Program-made: the position numbers and the translations under genes
Assembly: GCA_002007465.1 (NCBI GenBank)
Contig: LNAC01000019.1
Location: 1,228,344-1,292,343 of the forward strand
Direction of reading: 5' to 3'
DNA: 64,000 bases
Source of the DNA: Ailurus styani
Lineage: Eukaryota; Chordata; Mammalia; Carnivora; Ailuridae
The notes under the pieces: model-generated
What the model was told of the DNA's origin: nothing
What the model saw: the letters and a program-made list of their open reading frames with translations, nothing else
Database searches by the model: none
Shown: piece after piece, positions 1 through 11,411 of the stretch
Position numbering within the stretch: position 1 is the stretch's first letter
Layout of the letters: the number at the start of each line of letters is the position of its first letter

Positions 1-340
1 ATGTAACAGTTCTTTCTACTTTCTCATTACTGTATACTATTCCATTGTCTGGAGATGTCCACATTTATTTATGAGGTCTACTGTTGAAGGATATTTGAGC
101 TGTTTCCAGTTTGGGGCTATTATAAATAGTAATACTATCTACACTCATGCTTTGGTACACATCTGTCCATGGGGCTTATATTTAGTTGTAAAACTGTTGG
201 GTGTGTGTATATTCAATGTTGAGCTTTAATATATCAAATAATTTTCAAAGTTGTTAAACCAGTTTATAACTTCACCAGAAGTATATGAAAATTATCCTGG
301 ACAATTTTTTATTCTTTCTATCTTTATTTGAGTATATTCA
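1..340 (-). mobile_element. Old LINE-1 ORF2/3' fragment (L1M-type), antisense
   Basis: Read on the minus strand this matches the C-terminal ORF2 region of LINE-1. The plus strand shows the usual antisense landmarks in order: a 'tattccattgt' block, a 'gctgtttcc...ggctatta' block, then 'cttcaccagaagtatatga'. It is strongly diverged and has no open frame. The left end runs off the window. Confidence 0.7.
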
Positions 341-479
341 GAGAACATGCTCTGAAAAATGTCTACATTTTGGAGGGTGAAATTTTTTGTGACCAAGTAC
401 ATGAACAACTATTTAAAATATTCCAAGGACATAAAAGAAAAATTGTGAAATCTATGTTTGTTTATACATACACACATTC

Positions 480-1170
480 ATAAAATTGAGACATGAATAC
501 CTTCGGAAAGATAACATATTCCTAGATATAAAAAAAAATATAGATATGTCAGTTTTCCCCAGACTAATATATAAATTTAATGCATTTCCAAATAAATTAC
601 AATAAAGGATTTGTGTAATGTAGAAAGTATATTTTTAATTTCATGCACAAAACCAATTATGAAAAATTGATAACTAAAAATTAAAAGTAAAATGGTAAAG
701 GGATGCTTGTCCTACTAAATATAATACATTAGTCTCAAGTTACCATAATCTTAAAAGAATATGTTGACACAGGAATAGTCAAATCAGAGAATATAGAGTC
801 TACAGACATGGCAATACACATGAATTTTACATATAATAAAAATGGTTTATAAAATGCACTTTTTTCAATGACTATCCATCTAGGAAAATAAAATTATACC
901 CTATTAGATATCACGTGAAACTAAATCACACATGAACTTAAAAACAAAATGCTAAAAAAATAAGTAGTAGAATATTTAAAAATCACATTTGCATAACTTT
1001 GAAATAGAAGATGCCTTAAGAATATGGTAAAGCTCAGAAGCCATAAAAAAAGATTACCAACAGATTTGGATACATAGAAATCAATACTTCCTGTTAAAAT
1101 TCAAAGATAGACTGGGAGAATATATTTGCAATATATATGACAAAGCTTATAACAAAAGAAAATGGCTGAA
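480..1170 (+). mobile_element. Old LINE-1 ORF2 3' fragment (L1M-type), sense
   Basis: The order of degraded blocks matches the sense ORF2 C-terminal half of old mammalian L1. There is a 'cagttttccc...aatgcatttcc' block, then 'aatagtcaaatcagag', then a block near 1085-1140 ending 'tatatttgcaatatatatga'. All frames are broken. Boundaries are approximate. Confidence 0.5.
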
Positions 1171-2247
1171 TAAATTGTGTTTTCAAAACTAAATGTTACT
1201 CGACTATTAAAAAGAATGCATTAGATCCATAGGCATTGGCCTGGAAAATGGTCATGTCTTTTAAGAAGGAAAAGATGTGCTTTCTGAGAAAATGATAGCA
1301 GTAGCACAGCTTTCGGACATTTCTGGGTTCTTACATAAAAATAGTCAAAGTGCCTGGAGAGCAAAACCAAAATATTTACAACAAAATCAATAACAAGTGA
1401 ACCCCAAAGTACAAATAGATACAGACAAACTACCAATACCTATAAGATCTAAATGTTATTGACATTTGTATGAGAGAAAGCAGAGGAAGCAAGGGTGCAC
1501 GTGACTGATCTAAGAATAGTATAATACCGAATAGTCACCTTAAAATCTGGGAGGTCAATCCAAGAACAGTAGCTGCATCTAGGAAGAGTTTTGCACCCTA
1601 TAATAGGGTATAAATGCAAAGAGCCGTGGTAAGGACTAAAGAGTTTGGATCAGCCTAGCCCCTGTCAACTCTTGAAACTGAATTTGCAGGGCTCCTTTGT
1701 AGTACAGGGCCATAAACTGAGGAAAAATGGATGGGAACAAAATGAAAACTGATCCTACTGGGATAAGAGGGACAAAGAAAAGAGGTGAATAAAGCCAGGA
1801 AATCTTAGAAAGCATTATGTCATATTTTTAACACTACACAAAAGCAGAAAAGGAAATTTTGTGAAGGCAGAAGGCTATATGAGCTAGGCTGCTTATAAAA
1901 ATTCAGGAGAACTAAAATAATTAATATTAAAATGAGCAATGTAAATTACTGAAATCAAATCCCATTCAAAAATACTACATAAAAAAATAAGAACCAGAAT
2001 GACATCTCTATAAGCAATAAAAACTTGCCAAAAAGATGTATTCAAAAGATAGTAAAATATTGTAAAGTACTATTTCAAAACAAGCTAAAAGACATTTTAA
2101 AAAGTACAAAATATGAAAAACAGTATAATTCAATATTATAAAAATTACAAATTGAGATGAGAGAATTCACAAATTAGAAAGAAGATATAAAATCATTTTA
2201 GAAATGAAAACTAACCTAGAAGGGAACACAAGTGGATTAACACAACA
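1171..2247. other. AT-rich stretch without a recognisable gene
   Basis: No exon-like open frame is visible. The longest open frame (minus strand, 71 codons, 1221-1436) has no recognisable motif. Parts of 1800-2240 are A-rich in the manner of very old sense LINE-1 ORF1, but I cannot place them. 1480-1800 shows nothing I recognise. Confidence 0.4.
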
Positions 2248-2259
2248 AAAATTATCTTT

Positions 2260-2464
2260 ATTCTTTTTTAAAGATTTATGTATTTGACAAAGAGAGCACA
2301 TATAGGTGGGGGCAGGGGCTAAAGGAGAGGGAGAAAACAAATCCTCAAGCAGATGCCCCACTGAGTGCAGAGCCTGATGCAAGGCTTGATCCCAGGACCA
2401 TGAGATCATGACCTGAGTGAAAGCAAGAATTGGCTGTTTACTGACTGAGCCACGCAGGCACCCC
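2260..2464 (-). mobile_element. CAN-SINE (tRNA-derived carnivore SINE), diverged
   Basis: Antisense copy. A poly-T/AAAGATTTA tail lies at the left and the tRNA-like head (GAGCCACGCAGGCACCCC on the plus strand) at the right. It is flanked by a perfect 12-bp target-site duplication AAAATTATCTTT at 2248-2259 and 2465-2476. The body is diverged, so it is an older copy. Non-coding; pol III transcription would run leftwards. Confidence 0.92.
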
Positions 2465-2479
2465 AAAATTATCTTTGAA

Positions 2480-3200
2480 TATAAATGATGAAAAAGGGAA
2501 AGGATTTTTTAAATCAAAAGAAAATAAGAAAAGGATTTCAGATAGTAACATATAGCAAGAAAAAATATATACGATATATGGATAAGAGGAGTCCTAACCA
2601 GTAAAATCAACATAACTAAAAGATTATAAAAACTTTCCTAAAAATAATAATAAAAAATTTTGTAACTATATATTGAAAAAGCACAATGTGTACTTGAGTA
2701 TATAGACTCAGAGCAACCAAACCAAGACATTCTAGTGGAGTTTTTAGGCTTATAATAGAAAATTAAAAACCTTTGGTGTTCAAGAGAAAAAAGCACATGA
2801 TTTATAAAAAATATAAAAGTATATTATTATCAGACTCTTTGTCATCTTTATACCAGAAGGAAATAAAATAATATATTTAATGTAGTCAAGGAAATAAAAC
2901 ATGAGCCCAAGTAATGTCTAAGATCCAAGCAGTGAAATGGATCTTTAAAATTAAAAAACACTAATTGTTATCAATAGCCAAGAATTTAGGGACTATTGTT
3001 CCCATGAGACCTTCTTAAGAAATCTACTAGAAAAATAACTTAAACCAACCAAAATGAACAAAAAGACATTTACACAAGGACTGATGGTAAGGAGTAAATA
3101 TATAAATATATATAGAACTAATTAAAATTAAAACAGATTATAGATTCTCACATGTAGATGTATTATAACTATAAAAAGAATAAAGATAGCATATATATAA
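2480..3200 (+). mobile_element. Probable old LINE-1 ORF1-region debris, sense
   Basis: A-rich, and similar in block order to the ORF1/inter-ORF part of old L1M elements. It has a 'gaaggaaataaaataata' block and a region around 3000-3060 running into 'aaggactgatggtaagga'. Frames are closed everywhere. Weak assignment. Confidence 0.35.
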
Positions 3201-3814
3201 AAGCTTTAAATATTTCCATTATCATATTAGTGGCAGTAGTATTAGTATTTTGATAAAATTCATATGCATAAAGTAAAACAAATGAATAAGTATGGGATAT
3301 TTTAATTATAACATTTCCTATGACTCTACAGGATTCTCAGAATGCAAGAAAAAAATAGCAGTGTAACACGGAGCAGATTAAGAAAAACCATGTCATTCTG
3401 AATTTTAATTTGAAATATCATTAAAAACATATAAGTTATTTTTAGAGTATGTTTGTGTGTCCTATCTGTCCACTGAAAAGGTCTAGAGACAATCATTAGT
3501 TCAATAGAAGGAGCATCAATAGGGCCTCAGATATGTGGCCCTGAAATACTATTTCCCAGTTAAAAAGAAAGGGGTGGTGCTTCCTGGAAACATAACTGAT
3601 TCTCATCTGGGAAAGGAGATAAACAAAAAGAGCATGTAATGTCTTGATATACCAGATAACATGAAACTATTAAAAACAGTTAGGATTATTATATATCTAT
3701 AAGAACCACCTTGAAGAAGAGTCCACTATCCAAAGATAGAAATTTTGAACTTCAGTAAGAATAAGAATTGCACTGTATTAAAACTCAACAAATATGTTTA
3801 AATACATGATTTCA
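3201..3814. other. Unique-looking AT-rich DNA, nothing recognised
   Basis: No open frame of note, no SINE head, no tandem repeat. 3440-3620 is slightly more balanced in base composition but matches no family I know. Confidence 0.4.
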
Positions 3815-3946
3815 TAACATTTTGCTTTACTTGTCGTTATTAACTAGGACTTAGTGTACAATGTTGAAAAGGAGTGGTGAGAGGGAACGTCTTGCCTTGT
3901 TCTTGATCTTAGCAAGAAAGCTTCAAGTTGCTCACAATTAACTCTG

Positions 3947-4417
3947 GTTTTTTGTTTTTGTTTTTGTTTTATTTATTTGGGTTTTTTTTACTTATAAATA
4001 CAGTTTTTTATTAACATAATGTGTTATTTGTTTCAGGGGTACAGGTCTGTGAGTCATCAGTCTTACAAAATTCACAGCACTCACCATAGCACATACCCTC
4101 TCACTGTCCATAACCCAACCACCCTAGCCCCCCCCAGCAACCCTCAGTTTGTTTCCTGAGATTAAGAGTCTCTTACAGTTTGTCTCTCCCTTCCCAGTCC
4201 CATCTTGTTTCATTTTTCCTTCCCTCCCCTCCATGACCCCCCACCCTGCTTCTCAAATTTTTCATATGAGAGAGATCATATGATAAATTGTCTTTCTCTG
4301 ATTGACTTATTTCACTTAGCTTAATATCCTCTGGTTCCATCCACGTTGTTGCAAATGGCAAGATTTCATTTTTGATGGCTGCATAGTATTCCATTGTGTG
4401 TGTATACATATCTTATG

Positions 4418-4460
<43 letters not shown>

Positions 4461-5057
4461 CATATATCTGACATCTTCCTTATCCATTCATCTATTGATG
4501 GACATCTGAGCTCTTTCCATAGTTTGGCTATTGTGGACATTGCTGCTATAAACATTCAGGTGCATGTGCCCCTGAGGATCACTACATTTGTATCTTTAGG
4601 GTAAATACCCAGTAGTGCAATTACAGGATCGTAGGGTAACTCTATTTTGAACTTTTTGAGGAACCTTCTTACACTTTATCAGAGTGGCTGCACCAGCTTG
4701 CATTCCCACCACCAGTGTAGGAGGGTTCCCCTTTCTCCGCATCCTTGCCAACACCTGTTGTTTCCTGACTTGTTAATTTTAGCCATTCTGAGTGATGTGA
4801 GGTAGTATCTCACTGTGATTTTGATTTGGATTTCCCTGGTGCCAAGTGATGCTGAGCACTTTTTCATGTATCTGTTGGCCATTTGGATGTCTTCTATGCA
4901 GAAATGTCTGTTCATGTCTTCTGCCCATTTCTTGATTGGGTTATTTGTTCTTTGGGTGTTGAGTTTGATAAGTTCTTTATAGATTTTTAATTCTAGCCCT
5001 TTATCTGATATGTCATTTGCAAATATCCTCTCCCATTCTGTTGGTTGTCTTTTAGCT
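3947..5057 (-). mobile_element. Young 5'-truncated LINE-1 3' end, antisense
   Basis: The left end is a (TTTTTG)n/poly-T tract, i.e. the poly(A) tail on the minus strand. The carnivore L1 3' UTR follows (block 'caggggtacaggtctgtgag') and then the ORF2 C-terminus, open on the minus strand as several short frames (4173-4409, 4316-4555, 4679-5152). It is 5'-truncated at about 5057 and inserted in an older L1. Imperfect similarity between the two flanks (CTCTGGTTTTTTG / CTCTAGTTTGTTTTG) is consistent with a decayed target duplication. It contains an (AC)n tract. Confidence 0.85.
4419..4454. repeat. (AC)n microsatellite inside the L1
   Basis: About 36 bp of pure AC dinucleotides with AT-rich shoulders, lying inside the antisense ORF2 C-terminus of the 3947-5057 L1. 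It produces the V-C-V-C run in the translated minus strand, which is not a real protein feature. Confidence 0.95.
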
Positions 5058-5619
5058 CTAGTTTGTTTTGTTTTGTTTTGTTTTTGCAGATACTCCTTAT
5101 CAAGTTGAGAAAGTTCTCCTCTATTCCTAGGTTTGCTGAGAGTTTTTATCATGAATGAGTATTGGATTTTGTCAAATGCCTTATCTGTATCAATTGATAT
5201 GATTTTGTGATTTTTTATCTTTACTCTATTGATAGATTACATTAATCTATTTTCAAATATTGAATCAGCCTTGCATCCCTGGGATAAATTCCACTTGGTC
5301 ATGGTATGTAATTCTCTTTATACATGGCTGGATTCAATTTGCTAATATTTTGTTGAGGATTTTTACATGTGTGTTCATGAGAGTCATTAGTCTGCAGTTT
5401 TCTTTTCTTCTGTTGCCCTTGGTTTTGGTATATGAGTAATGCTGGCCTCATATTATGTTAGGAAGTATTCCTCTGCTCTAATTTCCTGGAAGAGATTGTA
5501 GAGAATTGGTATAATTTCTTTCCTAAATGTTTGGTAGAATTCACTGGTGGACCCACTTGGACCTGGCACTTTCGGTTTTAGAAAGTTATTGGTTATTTAT
5601 CTAGTTATTTATTTTTAAA

Positions 5620-6545
5620 AACTAATTAGCCATATTCTGAGTATGACTAGACTCCAATTCATTATCTTGAAAACCAGGTAAATAAAAAGACAGAATCAAG
5701 CATTATTTCTATCATCCTGATATAAAAACTTGACCCATAGGTAACTAAATAGTAGATGTGAGAACTGGCTCTTTGGTAAATAATATATTTTGAACAAATA
5801 AAACAATAAATGAAAATGAAATAATCAAATAAGTATATTATCAATTTGAAAATAAATACTTTGGGTAATGGCAAACTGATTTCCTAATTGATCAAAAAAC
5901 AACTATAATACAAATACAGAATACAAATCTATTAAAAAGCAGGCTGCCTGAAAGCACTGCTGAGTGAAAAAAAACTGATATATTCTGGTAAGGAGACAAT
6001 GCTCAAAGGAAAAACGTTATATGTACTGGGTTTCCATTTGCATGAATTTATCTGGGAGTCAGACACATTCAGCACAGTTTTATTCTTAATAGCCAAAAAC
6101 AAGAAAAAACTCAAATGTCCGTCAACTTGTAAACAGATTAACAAATTGTGGTAATCCACACAATGGAATACTACTGTGTAATTATAAAGGAACAAACTAC
6201 TGATTCACAGAGGCAGAGGTGAACCACAAAAGCATTATGCAATGTAAGATAAGACACATAGAAAAGACTACATAGTGTATGAGTTCATTTATATAAAGTT
6301 ATTGAAAAGGCAAAAACTATAGAAAAGAAAGATTAGTGATTTTCAGGAGATAGTGGATGGGCATAAGAGTTCGACTGCAAACAGGTATAGAGAACTTTTT
6401 GAGTGATGGAAATCTTCAGTTTCATCATTGTTACAGGTTCTTGACTACACATATTTATCAAACTCATCAACTATCACATGCAAAATTGGTGGATTTTATT
6501 GTATATAAGTTATGCCACAATAAAACTGATTTAAAAATAGAAGGA
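5620..6545 (+). mobile_element. Old LINE-1 (L1M-type) ORF2 remnant and 3' end, sense
   Basis: From about 6040 the order matches an L1 3' end: 'ttcttaatagccaaaaac', 'aatgtccgtcaact', 'cacaatggaatactac', then the 3' UTR blocks around 6400-6540 ending 'tatgccacaataaaactga' and an A-rich tail. 5620-6040 contains weaker ORF2-like blocks. No intact frame remains. Confidence 0.7.
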
Positions 6546-6955
6546 AAGCCAGACTTTTCATGCTGAAGAAATTCAAACTACTTACGCATTTGCCAAAGTT
6601 CTTGGATGTGGATCTGAGTAAGCTTCAGGATCCACCAGTTAATTTGAAGGAATATAAAAGACAAATGGCTGTATTAAATTGTACCAACATTGTAAAATCA
6701 ACAAGATCCAGATTATGAAAACTCTATAGGTCAAATGTCCAGGTCTCTTCAACAGATAGTTTTACAGATATATCAGATCGGGGGGTGGGGGGGAAGGAGT
6801 CACACTTGGCTAATAAAAATACAAAGCAGTCTCCCAGATTCCAGACCAGCATGTAAGAAGCTTAGAAGTCACCACTCCATCATAACAAGTTACAAGCTGC
6901 ACCAACTGGAAAATAAGCAATTCTTCTTATATTCTTCAGAGAAGTGAGGTCACAG
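6546..6955. other. Ancient repeat-like or unique segment
   Basis: Contains 'ctataggtcaaatgtccagg' and a G-rich GGGGGGTGGGGGGG run at 6780-6793. The first block resembles ancient interspersed repeats, but I cannot name the family. Two 70-codon open frames (6357-6566, 6735-6947) have no motif and lie in repeat-like DNA. Confidence 0.35.
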
Positions 6956-6959
6956 AACA

Positions 6960-8189
6960 AACTGTTGCTCCTCAAGTTGGAGAGAAAGAGAAGCATATAC
7001 AGAGAATCACAACTTCCTGTAGCAGAAACCCCTCAGCAGAAATGTCCAGAGGAACCATTGCTGGGGCAGGAAAATTTAGACTGCAAATGAAAAATTAATG
7101 GAGGCTTAGTGTGGACAAGTCTTAGGGTTAAAAACTCTAAGGGGACCCAGTCACAAATCACCCTTCATACTTTTATGAATTTCACCTCAAAGAGTTCTAC
7201 AAGGTCCTCACAGTAAATATCAGAGAATAATCCCCTCTGTGCTTCCATTATAAAGAGGGGAAAGGTAATCATCTTGAAATATGCCAGAGTATTCTTTATT
7301 TTTTAACAAGGCCTGCTCTCAGGAAAAACTATCTTACAAAGCATAATCTGCTAGATTTTAATCAGACCCTAACCAGCCTGGAGAAAGGAATTATACAGCT
7401 CCAACTCTCTCTAGCCATCCTGTCCCACCTAGGAAGAGAAAAACAACTGAAGAGCACTAGTGAAGCTCACATTCTTGAGACCTGATCACCAAAAGGCTGA
7501 GACCTAGTCACAAGACTATAAAATGCTTTCCTTCCCCCCGTAACTTATTACTACATGCTAAAGGCCTATTAATCATAGATCTTATTACTCAGTGCACCAC
7601 ACCAATTTTCAACAACAACAACAACAAAATTACAACACATACTAACAGGCAAGGAGCACAGTTTAAGAGACTGAATAAGCATCAGAGCCAGAGTCAGATT
7701 GGCAGGAATGTTGAGATTTTCAGACCATTAATTTTTAAAAAACTATAACTAATATGGTAAGGGCATTAATAGGAAAATTAGACAACATGCAATAACAAAG
7801 AGATAACATAACAGAGAGATGGAAATCCTACAAAAGTACTCTAAAAGAAATCTAGAACAAAATACGTAACAAAATACAAAATGGGGATTCAAAAAAAAAA
7901 AAGGAAGGGAAGAACCAATATTTAAAAGAGTAATGACTGAGAATTTCTCCAAATGAATCTCAGACACTAAACCACAGATCAAGGAAGCTGGGAAATACTA
8001 AGTACTAAGTAAATTCCAAAGCAAAACAAAACAAAAACAAAAACCCTACACCTAGGTATATCATATTCAAACTACAGAAAATCAATGATCAAGAAAAAAT
8101 TTTGAAGGAAGTCAGAGGAGAAAAATACATTCCTTACAGAGGAGTAAAGTTAAGAATTACATCTGACTTCTCAGAAAACATGCAAGCAA

Positions 8190-8261
<72 letters not shown>

Positions 8262-8907
8262 AAAATGGGGTGGGGGTGAAGTGAAATACTTAATATTGAG
8301 AGAATAAAAAACACCAACCTTGAATTCTGTACCCTGAGAAATTATCCATCAAAAGTAAAAGAGAAATAAAGACTTTCTTAAATAAAATAGAGAGAATTTG
8401 TCACAAATAGATCTGCCTCACAAAAAAAAATGTTAAAAAGAATCTCCTCCAAGAAAAGAAAAATGACATGTCAGAAATGTGGATCTACATAAAGGAAGTA
8501 AGAGCATTGGAGAAGGAATAAGTGAAAGGGTGTTAGACTGAATTGTGGCTTTGTTTAAAAAATAGACAAACAGATCAATGGGAGATAGAAAATCTAGAAA
8601 TAAATCCACATAAATATCTTTGAAAAAGGAGCAAAAACAATGCAATGAAGCAAAAATAGTCTTTTCAACAAATGGTGCTGGAATGAGTAGACAACCCCTT
8701 GCAAAAAAGAAAAAAAAAGACTCTAAACACAGACTTTACATCCTTCACGAAAATTAATTCAAATTGTATCATAGACCTAAATGTAAAAAGCTAAACTATA
8801 GAACTCCTATGGAATAATAGAGAACAAACCTATGTGATCTTGGGTATGGAGACAACTTTTTAAAGACAACAACAAATACAACAACAAATTTATGAAAGAA
8901 TAATTGA
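6960..8907 (+). mobile_element. Ancient LINE-1: 5' UTR/ORF1 fused to ORF2 3' part (5' half of split host L1)
   Basis: 7600-8530 follows the sense ORF1 region of old L1M elements, with blocks such as 'cagaggagtaaagttaagaa' and 'gaattctgtaccctgag'. At about 8535 it jumps to ORF2 C-terminal sequence ('caacaaatggtgctggaat', 8667-8685). Most of ORF2 is therefore deleted or two L1 pieces are joined. It is interrupted at 8907 by the young L1 and resumes at 15657. No frame is intact. Confidence 0.75.
8188..8265. repeat. (GAAA)n microsatellite
   Basis: About 78 bp of almost pure GAAA tetranucleotide inside the old L1 ORF1 region, where an A-rich stretch has expanded. It yields a K-E-R-K repeat when translated, which is not a gene. 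Confidence 0.95.
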
Positions 8908-8909
8908 GG

Positions 8910-10434
8910 AACATAATCTAAGATGGCAGAGGAGTAGGAGAACTTAGATTCCACTAGTCCCTGGAATTCAGCTAGATAGCTATCAAATCATTCTGAACAC
9001 CTGCAAACTCAACCAGAGATTTAAGAAAACAAAAGCTGCAAAAAAAAAAAGAAAAGAAAAGAAAAAGAAAAAGAAAAAAGAAAGAAAACAAAAGCTGCAA
9101 ACTCTACAAATAGAAAAGTGACCACTTTCTGCAAAGTAGAAGGTGCAGAGAAGTGAATCCAAGGCAATATATGAGAAGATAAACTGCAGGGTGAAGGAAC
9201 CTCCATCAGCCAGTTACCGGAAAATGATACAGCACCAGAGCACAAAATCAGAACTTTTAGAAGCCTGCTCCAGTGAGGGACTTCCGTGACTGAAAGGTGC
9301 TCAGGTAGCAAAGCAGGGCAGAATACTATGTGGGACAGTATGGTCTCAGGATGCCTGGGGTCACAGGAAGACCAGAGGTGCCTGAGTGTGGCAGAGTTTC
9401 CAGGCATCAGAGCAGGTAAGCTGATTGTGATCAGTGAGTCTAGGAATAGGCTCTCAACTCAGGGTTGCCATATACACCAAACTGCTACACAGTTGGGTGA
9501 CTGCTCTCTAAGCAGGTGCCCAGCAAGTGGCAAGACTCTCATGATACCCCCATTCTGATGGGAGGAGTAGCACGGGTGTGCACCACAGGAGTCTGCAGGG
9601 CTTGGAGACTCAAAGTAGAGTCAAGTGTCTGAGATAGAAAAGCTCATCACTTGCTGGGTGAGCGTGCAGTGTGGACGGAGACCAGGGAGACAGGAGGGAT
9701 TGACTGCTTTTCTCTGAGGGTGTACTGAGGAGTGGGGTCCTGAGCTCTTGGCTCTGGGACTAGAGATTGGGAGGCTGCGATTTTCATTCTCATCCTCTAA
9801 AGCTGCATGGAAAGACTTCATGGATCAAAAGCCATATAAAGCAATCCAGAGTCATTTACTTAGTCAGGCCCCTGGGCAAGGGTGGCGCAACTCTGCCCAG
9901 GGTAAAGAAACATAACAATCAGCACAACAGGCACCTACCCCAGAAGATCAGCAAGAATAAACAGCTAAGAGCAAGTTTACCAATCACACAGAAATGCAAA
10001 ACTCCAGTGCTAGGGGAATATAATGTATAGAATTCATGGGGTTTTTTTTCCCATGATTATTTAATCTTTCAATTTTAATTTTTTTCTCTTTCCTTTTTCA
10101 AGGAATTTCTTATTTTATCAACACTTTTTTTGAAATCTTTTTAAATTTTCATTTTTACTGTTACAGTCTATCCTTTCATTGTATTTAATTTTATTTTTGT
10201 ACATATATAAGTTTTTCTTTCTTTCCAATTTTGGGACCTAGTTTTCTAACAAACAGGACAACATACACACAGGATCCAGTGTATTACTCTGTTCTGTTCA
10301 CCTGTCTGATTATATTCTCTTTTATTTTTTATTTTTTTTTAATTTTTTTTTGGTTTAGTGTCTCTTTTGGTTTGTTAGTCTATATTTCTCTGGGGTCATT
10401 GTTGACATTATAGAATATTGTTCTCTCGTTCAGA
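8910..10434 (+). promoter_or_regulatory. 5' UTR (internal promoter region) of the young L1
   Basis: About 1.5 kb lies between the element start and the ORF1 ATG. It is comparatively GC-rich to about 9950 and then T-rich at 10030-10400. By family knowledge this part holds the RNA polymerase II internal promoter. Only isolated CpGs remain, consistent with methylation-driven decay. It is itself interrupted at 9042-9081 by a poly(A)-only insertion. Open frames here (9021-9407 minus, 9286-9558 plus, 9767-10030 plus) are not genes. Confidence 0.75.
9023..9100 (+). mobile_element. Poly(A)-only retroinsertion with 19-bp target duplication
   Basis: AAGAAAACAAAAGCTGCAA occurs at 9023-9041 and again, perfectly, at 9082-9100. 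Between the copies lie 40 bp of A with scattered G and nothing else. The left copy is preceded by TT, giving TT/AAGA, close to the LINE-1 endonuclease site. This is the expected product of target-primed insertion truncated within the tail. Confidence 0.8.
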
Positions 10435-11345
10435 ATGACAAGACAAAAAACCCCACCTCAAAATATACAAGAGGCCGTACTGACTGCCAGAGACTTAATC
10501 AGTATGGATATAAGTGAGATGTCAGAACTAGAGTTCAGAATAATGAATATAAAGATACTAGATGGACATGAAAAAGCATAGAAGACACAAAAGAATCCCT
10601 TTCTGGAGAAATAAAAGGACGAAAATTTAACCAAGTCAAAATCAAAAAGGCTATTAATGAGATGCAATTAAAAATGGAGGCTCTAACTGCTCACATAAGT
10701 TAGGCAGGAGAGAATTAATAATATAGAAGACAAAATGATACAGAATAAAGAAGCTAAGAAAAAGAAAAAGTTGTAACCCAACTACTGGGTCACAGGGAAG
10801 AATTTGAGACATAAGTGATAATATAAAGCAAAACAAAATTAGAACAATTGGGATGTCAGAAGAGGAAAGAGAGAAAGGGGTTGGGGGTAGACAATATATT
10901 GGAGCAAATTATAGTGGAGAACTTCCCTAACCTGTGGAAGGAAACAGGCATTCAAGTCCAGGAGGCACAGAGAAACCCCTCAAAATCAATTACAAAAAGG
11001 TCAACACCTTGACATATAATAGTGAAACTTGCAAATCTCACAGACAGAGAAAATCGTGAAAACAGCTCAGGACAAGAGGACCATAACCTACAGGGTAGAA
11101 ACATCAGACTGGCAGAAGACCGATCCACAGAGACCTGGCAGGCCAAAAAGGACTGACATGATATACTCAGGGTGCTAAATGAGAAAAATATGCAGCCAAG
11201 AATACTTTATTCAGCTAGGGTGTCATTCAATATAGAAGGAGAGATAAAAAGCTTCCAGGACAAACAGAAACTAAAAGGATTTATGATCACTAAAGCAGCC
11301 TTACAAGAAATATTAAAAGGGATCTCAAAGAGAGGGCCTAAAAGT
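10435..11345 (+). pseudogene. LINE-1 ORF1 (RNA-binding chaperone), inactivated
   Basis: ATG at 10435 opens a frame beginning M-T-R-Q-K, as expected for carnivore L1 ORF1p, but it meets a stop within about 50 codons. Further stops interrupt the coiled-coil part. The conserved C-terminal half is legible. 'NFPNLWKE' is encoded near 10920, 'IRLAEDRSTETWQAKK' near 11097-11150, and the C-terminal domain starts 'LNEKNMQPRILY' (from 11175). ORF1p normally trimerises and coats L1 RNA in a ribonucleoprotein. This copy cannot make it. Confidence 0.85.
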
Positions 11346-11411
11346 AATGTAGATCAGAAAGGAACAGAGACAATAAATAGAAACAGTGACTTTCAAGGTG
11401 ATACAAAGTCG

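Larger units (their letters stand above)
3815..5610 (-). mobile_element. Old LINE-1 ORF2 fragment, antisense, split by a younger L1
   Basis: Two pieces of one old minus-strand L1 lie at about 3815-3946 and 5058-5610. The left piece has the antisense block containing 'ttgttcttgatcttagcaa'. The right piece continues with 'ctattcctaggtttgctgag', 'ggattttgtcaaatgcc' and 'cttggacctggcact', which are ORF2 reverse-transcriptase-region sequence read backwards. The two pieces are collinear once the young L1 at 3947-5057 is removed. Confidence 0.75.

Noticed and set aside
4679..5152. 157-codon minus-strand open frame, the longest but one in the window
   Set aside because: It is the ORF2 C-terminal region of the antisense LINE-1, with frame continuity partly by chance across the L1/old-L1 boundary.
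8102..8284. Frame with repeated KKERKKER
   Set aside because: (GAAA)n microsatellite inside an old LINE-1.
9021..9407. 128-codon minus-strand frame
   Set aside because: Antisense of the LINE-1 5' UTR including the A-rich tract; no homology signal of its own.
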